Shown here in pieces: positions 1-5,541 of a stretch of DNA of 10,723 bases. The notes under the pieces were generated by a model. It saw only the letters and a program-made list of their open reading frames with translations. It was not told where the DNA came from and did not search any database. This DNA comes from Selenomonadaceae bacterium (GTDB lineage Bacteria > Bacillota > Negativicutes > Selenomonadales > Selenomonadaceae): the NCBI GenBank assembly GCA_017484235.1, contig JAFUTM010000390.1, positions 1 to 10,723 of the forward strand, given 5' to 3'. A program made the translations under genes and the position numbers. Position 1 is the first letter of the stretch; every line of letters begins with the position of its first letter.

Positions 1-1
1 A

Positions 2-124
2 AGAACATCGCCAATTGAACTTAATTTAACTATTAATATTCTACAATCTTCTGATATAGATTTCATTAATTATATTGCTCCTTGTACTCAAAAGTTGGCC
101 TCAAAAATCACCGAGTGTTATTAA
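2..124 (+). CDS. possible 3' end of an unidentified gene, convergent with rpoD
   Basis: Frame 2 of the plus strand is open from the window edge for 40 codons and ends at a TAA at 122-124. The translation begins RTSPIELNLTINILQSSDID and ends in KLASKITECY. It looks like plausible soluble protein, but I recognise no family in so short a tail. The gene would converge on rpoD. Its last codons run into the degenerate ~33-bp repeat that starts near 101, so the repeat may supply the present stop codon. A 40-codon open stretch in AT-rich DNA can arise by chance, so this is a weak call that depends on the sequence to the left of the window. Confidence 0.25.
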   Translation, partial: RTSPIELNLTINILQSSDIDFINYIAPCTQKLASKITECY

Positions 125-200
125 TATTCGTACCGAAAATCGCCGAACGTGGTACAATTTTCATTCCCGAAATCGCCGGAGCGTGACGCGCAGGCGCTTC
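101..200. repeat. three degenerate ~33-bp tandem units
   Basis: A core resembling AAAATCGCCGA-CGTG recurs at about 104-119, 136-151 and 170-185, with spacings of 32 and 33 bases. The first copy has CACCGAGTGT, the second CGCCGAACGTG and the third CGCCGGAGCGTG. The second unit is bracketed by the inverted pair GTACC (130-134) and GGTAC (151-155). GC content rises along the block, and the third unit continues into GACGCGCAGGCGC, unlike the AT-rich DNA on either side. It is probably a decayed intergenic repeat. I see no coding potential beyond the tail ending at 124. Confidence 0.45.
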
Positions 201-207
201 CGAACGC

Positions 208-272
208 GAGAGCACGTGATGTGCTCTCAGTGAGGAGAGTTCTTTGTTACTTTCTTGCGGCCAAGAAAGTAA
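208..272. repeat. pair of perfect hairpins, intergenic REP-like element
   Basis: Two perfect inverted repeats lie 18 bases apart. The first is GAGAGCAC/GTGCTCTC (208-215 and 221-228, 5-nt loop). The second is an 11-bp stem, TTACTTTCTTG/CAAGAAAGTAA (247-257 and 262-272), around a CGGC loop. Neither has a T-run on either strand, so they are poor terminator candidates. Short GC-richer hairpin blocks of this kind are typical of dispersed intergenic repeats. Whether this one is repeated elsewhere cannot be seen here. With the block at 101-200 it fills most of the gene-free interval 125-322; the remaining 273-322 is plain AT-rich sequence in which I see nothing. Confidence 0.5.
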
Positions 273-322
273 TGGACCTAAAAAAATTTTAACTTAGTCA
301 CTAGCAAATATAAATGAAACTA

Positions 323-377
323 TATAAAAAGATTGCCGCTTACTCACAAATACAATCGCGAGTGTGCGGCAAATCTT
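323..377 (-). terminator. intrinsic terminator of rpoD
   Basis: Read on the minus strand, the stem pairs 372-377 with 329-334 (AAGATT/AATCTT), then GCCGC with GCGGC (366-370 with 335-339), with an A bulge at 371. ACTC and GAGT (360-363 with 342-345) pair near the apex. Five T follow directly (complement of 326-330), then ATATA. The GC-rich stem plus T tract is a standard rho-independent terminator. The base of the stem includes the first two bases of the rpoD TAA stop codon (376-378), so there is no 3' spacer. Confidence 0.85.
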
Positions 378-1605
378 AATCGAGAAAATCTTTTAATTTT
401 TTACTGCGACTTGGGTGCCGCAACTTCCGCAGAGCTTTGGCTTCAATCTGACGAATACGTTCACGAGTAACGCCAAAACTTTGTCCGACTTCTTCAAGCG
501 TACGCGCACGCCCATCATCAAGTCCAAAACGTAACCTTAAAACTCTCATTTCACGCGGCGTCAAAGTGGATAAAACCTCTTCGAGCTGTTCCTTTAAAAG
601 TAGAAACGAAGCAGCATCAGCCGGAGCAGGTGCATCCTGGTCTTCAATAAAATCACCAAGATGAGAATCTTCTTCTTCGCCAATTGGAGTTTCAAGAGAT
701 ACAGGTTCCTGCGCAATCTTCATTATTTCGCGTACTCGTTCAACGCCTATATCCATTTCAACTGCGATTTCATCAGCTGTTGGATCACGTCCTAATTTTT
801 GCAGCAAATTCCTCGAAACACGGATTAACTTGTTGATAGTTTCAACCATATGCACTGGAATACGAATAGTACGCGCCTGATCCGCAATGGCTCTGGTTAT
901 CGCCTGCCTTATCCACCAGGTTGCATAAGTACTAAATTTATAGCCTTTATTATAGTCAAACTTTTCAACAGCTTTAATTAGTCCCAAATTGCCTTCTTGA
1001 ATTAAATCAAGAAACAGCATACCGCGCCCAACATACCGTTTAGCAATGCTCACGACAAGTCTTAAATTTGCTTCTGCAAGACGTTTCTGTGCATCTTCGT
1101 CGCCGGCTTCCATTTGTTTTGCCAACTCCACTTCTTCTTGTGCAGTTAAAAGCGGTACCCTGCCTATCTCTTTGAGGTACATTCTGACAGGATCATCAAT
1201 AGTCACACCTTCTGGAACGCTTAAATCGACATCTAATTCGTCAGGCGTCTTCTTTTGATCTGCTGATTCTAAATTATCATTCGCAGTAATTGATTCTACC
1301 TCATCAAGGATTTTTGTACTTTCAACGTCGTCTTCCGCATCTTCAATACCATCACTATCGATATTGTCGCTTTGAGTATCAGTATCGTCAACATCAACTA
1401 TTTCAATGCCCGTTTGATTGAAAGTATCGTACAACTCATCAATTTCATCTGGTGTTAAATCCTGCTTTTGGAGGGCTTCAACTAAATCTCCATAAGTCAA
1501 TGTTCCACCATTTTGTTTACCTTTACTCAAAAGACCGGACACTATTTGGGAGCTACGATTTATACCGTCCTCAAGCAGGTTTGTATTTTTATTTTTTACT
1601 GTCAT
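376..1605 (-). CDS. rpoD: RNA polymerase primary sigma factor RpoD/SigA
   Basis: This is the housekeeping sigma-70 factor (409 aa), which directs core RNA polymerase to -35/-10 promoters. Region 1.1 covers about residues 16-70. A strongly acidic, low-complexity linker follows (about 68-127), then region 1.2 (about 137-170). Regions 2.1-2.4 (about 178-250) include DLIQEGNLGLIKAVEKFDY, FSTYATWWIRQAITRAIADQ and TIRIPVHM. Region 3 is about 251-330. Region 4 (about 340-400) carries the helix-turn-helix ending in GVTRERIRQIEAKALRKLRH. All core elements expected of a primary sigma factor are present, and the length is normal for a Firmicutes SigA. GGAGG lies 10 bases before the ATG. The gene starts 28 bases after the end of dnaG with no visible terminator between, so the two are probably cotranscribed, which is the usual dnaG-rpoD arrangement. 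Transcription ends at the hairpin overlapping the stop codon. Confidence 0.97.
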   Translation of the reverse strand: MTVKNKNTNLLEDGINRSSQIVSGLLSKGKQNGGTLTYGDLVEALQKQDLTPDEIDELYDTFNQTGIEIVDVDDTDTQSDNIDSDGIEDAEDDVESTKILDEVESITANDNLESADQKKTPDELDVDLSVPEGVTIDDPVRMYLKEIGRVPLLTAQEEVELAKQMEAGDEDAQKRLAEANLRLVVSIAKRYVGRGMLFLDLIQEGNLGLIKAVEKFDYNKGYKFSTYATWWIRQAITRAIADQARTIRIPVHMVETINKLIRVSRNLLQKLGRDPTADEIAVEMDIGVERVREIMKIAQEPVSLETPIGEEEDSHLGDFIEDQDAPAPADAASFLLLKEQLEEVLSTLTPREMRVLRLRFGLDDGRARTLEEVGQSFGVTRERIRQIEAKALRKLRHPSRSKKLKDFLD

Positions 1606-1633
1606 ACGTTGGCTCCCTCCATTTATTGTGTTC

Positions 1634-2959
1634 TTAAAAAAATTTTATATCATCCATTTCTTTTTTTATCACAAGTGATTCCTGCATTTTTTTCATATAT
1701 TCAGGATTTTCCATATAATTTGGATCACTAATTGATATTTCTTTTATTTGTTTAATAATATTGGCATAACATAATTGCAGCCACTTTATCTTCATAGTGC
1801 GAATTGAGTCTTTATATGCTTGTACACTGTCAAATGATTCCGACTCATTTTCCATAAGCAGCTTGGATATTTCAGCCATAGCCTCTTCACTTAGTTGTTC
1901 AGCCGCAGTTATATCATTTGCGTGTTGTTCCTGCTCAAAACATTCTTTCAAATATTTTATTATTTCCTGATGAACTTGAGGAAATGCCTGTTCTGGCACG
2001 ATTGATAAAGTGTAATATAAAGTATCGGAATCATTCCAGGCAGTTTTAATTATAATTCTGCTTGCCGTCCATAAGGACTTATCTTTTATATTCTCAACAG
2101 GTGTAATCGCCTTTTTTAATGGTTTGTTAGCACTTTCCATTGAATCATAAGCTGGTTGTTGATATGTTTTAGACATCTTATTTAGTTCAGCGTTTATTAC
2201 ATCATCTTCTATTAGCAACGCAGCAGATATTTTTTTACGGTACGCAGTCCTTATCAAATTATCTTTTATATTTATCAAAATTGGAATTATTTGTCTAAGT
2301 GCATTTATCTTACCGTCTATTGTATCGTGCGCTGTGTTTGAAAGTACATAACCAATGCGATAGTCAATTAAAGGCAGCGCATCTTTTATCAATATCTTAA
2401 ATTCATCAATACCGTGATTCCTTATAAATTCATCGGGGTCTTTACCGTCTGGTACAACTATAATTTTTATTTCTGCACCCAAGTTGGCAGCAATCGGCAA
2501 AGCTCGCAGTGTTGCTTTTTGCCCAGCCTCATCACTGTCATAACAAAACATAATATTTTTAGTATATCTAAGCAAAAGTTTTGCCTGGTCCACAGTAAAA
2601 GCTGTACCTAAACTGGCAACTACATTTTTAATGCCGGCACTTGCAACAGATATAACGTCCATATAACCTTCAACGACTATTACATAATCAAGCCGTTTGA
2701 TTTCAGCGGTTGCAGTGTTTAAGCCAAACAACATCTTGCCTTTATTAAAAACCAATGTTTCAGAAGTGTTTATATATTTAGGCTGTTCAAATTCATTATT
2801 ATGATTGTCAATGCCAGTCGACTTATCCTCAATGATTCTGCCGCCAAATGCGACTACATTGCCATAAAGATCAGCTATAGGAATCATCATTCGATTTCTA
2901 AATCTGTCATAAATTCCATTGCCGCTTTTTTTAGGTAAAGATAAACCAGCTGATATCAA
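1634..2959 (-). CDS. dnaG: DNA primase DnaG, C-terminal part (TOPRIM and helicase-binding domains), frameshifted from its N-terminus
   Basis: This frame encodes most of the primase catalytic core and the C-terminal domain. It opens with the conserved core segment LISAGLSLP...YDRFRNRMMIPI, followed by VVAFGGRII. The TOPRIM fold carries the metal-binding acids EGYMDV (E at residue 97 of this segment) and DSDEAG (D141, D143). The last ~150 residues are the divergent helical DnaB-binding region. The segment lacks the zinc-binding domain, and its only apparent start is a TTG at 2957-2959 with no good ribosome binding site, in the middle of a conserved domain. Homology with the family continues upstream across the A10 run in the other frame. 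Adding one A there (or removing two) gives one protein of about 628 aa, a normal DnaG length, with the catalytic acids at about 284, 328 and 330. I therefore treat it as the 3' portion of dnaG and not a separate gene. Confidence 0.9.
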   Translation of the reverse strand: MISAGLSLPKKSGNGIYDRFRNRMMIPIADLYGNVVAFGGRIIEDKSTGIDNHNNEFEQPKYINTSETLVFNKGKMLFGLNTATAEIKRLDYVIVVEGYMDVISVASAGIKNVVASLGTAFTVDQAKLLLRYTKNIMFCYDSDEAGQKATLRALPIAANLGAEIKIIVVPDGKDPDEFIRNHGIDEFKILIKDALPLIDYRIGYVLSNTAHDTIDGKINALRQIIPILINIKDNLIRTAYRKKISAALLIEDDVINAELNKMSKTYQQPAYDSMESANKPLKKAITPVENIKDKSLWTASRIIIKTAWNDSDTLYYTLSIVPEQAFPQVHQEIIKYLKECFEQEQHANDITAAEQLSEEAMAEISKLLMENESESFDSVQAYKDSIRTMKIKWLQLCYANIIKQIKEISISDPNYMENPEYMKKMQESLVIKKEMDDIKFF

Positions 2960-3519
2960 TTGTTCAGGCTTGGCATTTTTTTTTTAATAAAAGAAGTGGA
3001 TAATTTATCCCAAAGGTTCGGCGCAAATCCTAAATTAAAATTATCAATGGTTTCTTTAGATATTCCACGTGACTCAAGATATTTCCTGCAGTTTTCGCCG
3101 TAAGGCGTCATTATTAAACAGTTATGAAAAAAATCCTTTGCCCAAGTGTTAATCTTTATGAGCATTTTCATATCTTGTTCACGTTTCAACTCAGCAGGTG
3201 ACTTTTTCTTATCGTGCGCTGGCATAGGAATACCTAATTTTTCCGCCTGCATTTTTATTGCTTCAAAATATGATACGTTTTCATACAGCGAAATGAAATT
3301 AAATACATTTCCGCCAGTATGACAACCGAAACAATAAAAAAAACCTTTATCTGGACTGATTGAAAATGACGGCGTCTTTTCGTTATGAAACGGACAGCAA
3401 CCCCAATATTGATTGCCGCGTTTTTTCAATGACACATATTTAGAAATGACGGACAATATATCCGAATTTTCACGAACCTTATTAACAAATTCGTCCATCT
3501 CTGAATTGTTAAGCATCAT
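2956..3519 (-). CDS. dnaG: DNA primase DnaG, N-terminal part (zinc-binding and start of catalytic core), ends early at a frameshift
   Basis: This is the N-terminus of the primase that makes RNA primers for the replication fork. The CHC2 zinc-binding domain is intact, with ligands C42, H45, C63 and C66 in CCPFHNEKTPSF and FYCFGC (numbered from the ATG at 3519). The start of the RNA-polymerase core follows (about 110-178), up to FNLGFAPNLWDKLSTSFI. After an A10 run the frame gives only KKKMPSLNN and stops at TGA 2956-2958, inside the core and well before the TOPRIM acids. A TTG lies in frame at 3525, but it directly abuts the GGAGG (3526-3530), whereas the ATG at 3519 has a 6-nt spacer, so I place the start at 3519. 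The product of this frame alone should bind DNA but not make primers. Full function requires joining to the downstream frame. Confidence 0.9.
   Translation of the reverse strand: MMLNNSEMDEFVNKVRENSDILSVISKYVSLKKRGNQYWGCCPFHNEKTPSFSISPDKGFFYCFGCHTGGNVFNFISLYENVSYFEAIKMQAEKLGIPMPAHDKKKSPAELKREQDMKMLIKINTWAKDFFHNCLIMTPYGENCRKYLESRGISKETIDNFNLGFAPNLWDKLSTSFIKKKMPSLNN
2976..2985 (-). other. A10 homopolymer at the dnaG frame junction (slippage site or indel)
   Basis: Ten consecutive A on the coding strand follow ATT and precede TGCC. In the incoming frame they read AAA AAA AAA ATG; the rest of primase needs AAA AAA AAA AAT GCC. A -1 ribosomal slip or one extra A in the transcript therefore restores a continuous DnaG with KKKNAKPEQ at the join. 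Runs of nine or more A are known substrates for polymerase slippage and for tandem lysyl-tRNA slippage. The same run is also the commonest place for sequencing or assembly indels. The sequence cannot decide between these explanations. Confidence 0.8.
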
Positions 3520-3525
3520 TTTCAA

Positions 3526-3530
3526 CCTCC
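3526..3530 (-). promoter_or_regulatory. ribosome binding site of dnaG, decides the start
   Basis: GGAGG on the minus strand is followed by TTGAAA and then ATGATG. The spacer is 6 nt to the ATG at 3519 and 9 nt to the ATG at 3516. The in-frame TTG at 3525 has no spacer and can be excluded as the start. Confidence 0.8.
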
Positions 3531-3550
3531 GTGTACTATATATTCAATAT

Positions 3551-3579
3551 TTATTAGAAATTTCCTTTTTCTATAACAA
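3551..3579 (-). promoter_or_regulatory. possible promoter for dnaG-rpoD
   Basis: On the minus strand TTGTTA (3574-3579) and TAATAA (3551-3556) are separated by 17 bases. The predicted transcript would start near 3544, about 25 bases before the dnaG ATG and just after the terminator of the upstream gene. That placement makes sense for a new transcription unit. The -10 match is only moderate and the DNA is very AT-rich, so chance matches are likely. Confidence 0.4.
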
Positions 3580-3593
3580 TAATTTTTACAATA

Positions 3594-3643
3594 TTAAAAG
3601 GTCGACGTATCTTGATCAATTGATAATTAAAGATACATCGACC
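3594..3643 (-). terminator. hairpin terminator of the GGDEF/EAL gene
   Basis: Arms at 3630-3643 and 3600-3613 pair over 14 positions with one G-U in RNA (GGTCGATGTATCTT with AAGATACGTCGACC on the minus strand). They enclose a 16-nt loop containing the palindrome ATCAATTGAT. TTTTAATATTG follows the stem on the minus strand only. It lies about 70 bases after the stop of the upstream gene. The tail is shorter than ideal, but strand, position and stem strength fit a rho-independent terminator that separates the signalling gene from dnaG. Confidence 0.7.
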
Positions 3644-3712
3644 ACACGGTCAAAATATATAAAAGTTAATAAATATCAACTACGAATTAGATTCTCTATT
3701 CATAAATAATAA

Positions 3713-5404
3713 TCATTTCTTCAGTCGGCGAATGAATACATCTTCCATTTCAGGATAGCCAAAGAAGAAGCCTTGAATATAATCGGCTTTACACTCATCG
3801 CGCAGGAATATATACGCCTTTTCTTCCTCTACGCCCTCAATGCAGACTTTCATTCCAATTGAGTGACACAACTTAATAGTATATTTAACTAAATTTCTAT
3901 CGAAGTCACTTTTCAGTATATCCTGAACGAAGACACGATCAATTTTGATCACGTTACAGGCAAAGTTCTTTAAAAAGCCGAGCGACGAATAACCAGTGCC
4001 AAAGTCGTCCATTGCGATTTGAATACCAAGTTCGTGGAAGCTGGCAAATTGTTTATTTACAAATTCCCAATCGTAGACGCTTTGACTTTCTGTCAATTCA
4101 AAAGTGAGTGTCGTCGGATCAATCTGGTGACGTTCAATGCAATCTTGTACGAACGGGAAGAACATATGTTCCTCAAGCTGATACAATGAGATATTAATGC
4201 TCATTTGGAAATCCGGCATATACTCTTGCCACTTTTTCGCAGTAATAACAGCGTTTTCAATGATCCAGTGTCCGACTGGAATAATCATACGTGATTTTTC
4301 AAGCATCGGAATAAATTGCATTGGAGCAACGACACTGCCGTCTTTATCATACCAACGAAGCAGAGCTTCTGCACCGATTAAGCGGCCGTCTTTAGCGTCA
4401 ACCTGCGGCTGGTAGCACAAGAAGAAATCTTCGCAGCCTCTGGCTATGCTGTTCTGCATTAAATTCTGCATTCCAATATCATAACGCCAGCGATCATAGG
4501 TCTCTTTGGAGAAGAAACTAATTTGGTCGCGTCCTTTTTGTCGGGCAATTTCCAGCGCAACTTCGGCATATCTGAGCAGCGTAACATCATCAGAGGCATC
4601 TGTCGGATAAAAAGCCGCGCCAGCTGAAGCCGTACAGTAAATTGTATCTTCAACGTTGTGAATCTCACGCATACACAGCTGAACGCTGGAGAAAATAATT
4701 TCAATTTCTTCAGGCATTGCATAAGGCATAAACAGACCGAACATATAGCCATCAAGTTTATAAAGTCCTATATCCGGCGGCAGCACTTGAGTAATATTTT
4801 GTGCGATTTGTTTAAGTGCAATATCGCCAAACTGGTGACCATAAGTCTCGTTGATAACGTGGAAATTATCAAGACCTATAACTATAACAGCACCGCGAGC
4901 GTCTTGCGAATCACGCAGCTCCTTTTGCAGAGCCTTATCAAACGCACGGCGATTTAAAAGACCAGTAACGTGATCGGCCTTTAACACAATGTCCATACGT
5001 ACAATAACGCCAGACCAAATAATTGGTTCGCCGTCCGCGTTTCTGCCAATTGAACCTTTACATCTTACCCAGACATATTCGCCATCTGGAAGACAAATTC
5101 TATATTCAAAGTCGTGATCATCATCTTGAGTTTCTTTTACAAAGTGTTTTTGGAAACCTGCCTCAAAACGTTCCATATCGTCAGGGTGAATCAATGAAAT
5201 CAAACGACTTTTGAAATCGTCCACTACATTTGACGTAAATGTAAAATCACTAACAAAATTATCAGATAACAATACAACATTACCCTTTAAATCCGCCACA
5301 AAAACATATGTTCTGGACAGCGTTTTTTGAAGTGCCTCAAAATACGTCCGAATTTTATTTAGTGGAGAGTCTTCTCGTATTAATTGAGTTGTTTCTGTCA
5401 TCAT
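3713..5404 (-). CDS. PAS-GGDEF-EAL protein, probable cyclic-di-GMP phosphodiesterase with degenerate GGDEF
   Basis: This 563-aa protein has no signal peptide or membrane segment, so it is probably cytoplasmic. An N-terminal PAS-type sensor (about 20-138) ends in a PAC-like stretch, YRICLPDGEYVWVRCKG. The GGDEF domain (about 142-300) keeps DHVTGLLNRRAF and the GLDNF segment, but its active-site signature reads KLDGYMF (216-222), so the catalytic D/E pair is lost. The EAL domain (about 315-563) has the residues expected for catalysis: E346 of EALLRW, N404, E436, D466 and D467 of DDFGTGYSSL, K487, E523 and Q544. I infer that it hydrolyses cyclic di-GMP, with the GGDEF domain reduced to a regulatory or nucleotide-sensing role. 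The start at 5404 follows AAAGGA with a 9-nt spacer; a second ATG lies immediately after it. It sits between glyS and dnaG with 137-bp and 187-bp (dnaG side) flanks and its own terminator, so it need not share their function. Confidence 0.9.
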   Translation of the reverse strand: MMTETTQLIREDSPLNKIRTYFEALQKTLSRTYVFVADLKGNVVLLSDNFVSDFTFTSNVVDDFKSRLISLIHPDDMERFEAGFQKHFVKETQDDDHDFEYRICLPDGEYVWVRCKGSIGRNADGEPIIWSGVIVRMDIVLKADHVTGLLNRRAFDKALQKELRDSQDARGAVIVIGLDNFHVINETYGHQFGDIALKQIAQNITQVLPPDIGLYKLDGYMFGLFMPYAMPEEIEIIFSSVQLCMREIHNVEDTIYCTASAGAAFYPTDASDDVTLLRYAEVALEIARQKGRDQISFFSKETYDRWRYDIGMQNLMQNSIARGCEDFFLCYQPQVDAKDGRLIGAEALLRWYDKDGSVVAPMQFIPMLEKSRMIIPVGHWIIENAVITAKKWQEYMPDFQMSINISLYQLEEHMFFPFVQDCIERHQIDPTTLTFELTESQSVYDWEFVNKQFASFHELGIQIAMDDFGTGYSSLGFLKNFACNVIKIDRVFVQDILKSDFDRNLVKYTIKLCHSIGMKVCIEGVEEEKAYIFLRDECKADYIQGFFFGYPEMEDVFIRRLKK

Positions 5405-5541
5405 AAAATATCGTCCTTTATTGAAAAATGCTCACATACAAAGCCAATAATAATCTTAATCAATTTGCAAAATAATTAAATTTATATATCAATGAAAACT
5501 TCGACAAGAAAAAGTTTTTTCCTTCTATTTTCACCAATAAG

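Noticed and set aside
101..200. CRISPR array
   Set aside because: The ~33-bp periodicity comes from three poorly conserved whole units, with no constant repeat separated by unrelated spacers, and no cas genes are present.
247..272. Bidirectional terminator at the 11-bp hairpin
   Set aside because: No T-run follows the stem on either strand, and a better terminator for rpoD lies directly at its stop codon.
2998..3010. Palindrome GGATAATTTATCC as a frameshift-stimulating hairpin for dnaG
   Set aside because: It lies upstream of the A10 run in the direction of translation and could form only a short AT-rich stem. Classical -1 stimulators lie downstream of the slip site.
3336..3343. Second homopolymer in dnaG (eight T on the coding strand) as another frameshift
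   Set aside because: The conserved zinc-binding sequence reads through it in one frame (GFFYCFGC), so the count is right as it stands.
3640..3651. Small GACC-ACAC-GGTC hairpin next to the terminator as an antiterminator
   Set aside because: The stem is only 4 bp and there is no regulatory partner or leader gene to support attenuation.
4459..4755. Minus-strand open frame of 98 codons within the GGDEF/EAL gene
   Set aside because: It is an alternative frame of a gene with clear domain content; the translation is low-quality and Cys/Met/Leu-rich with no start signal.
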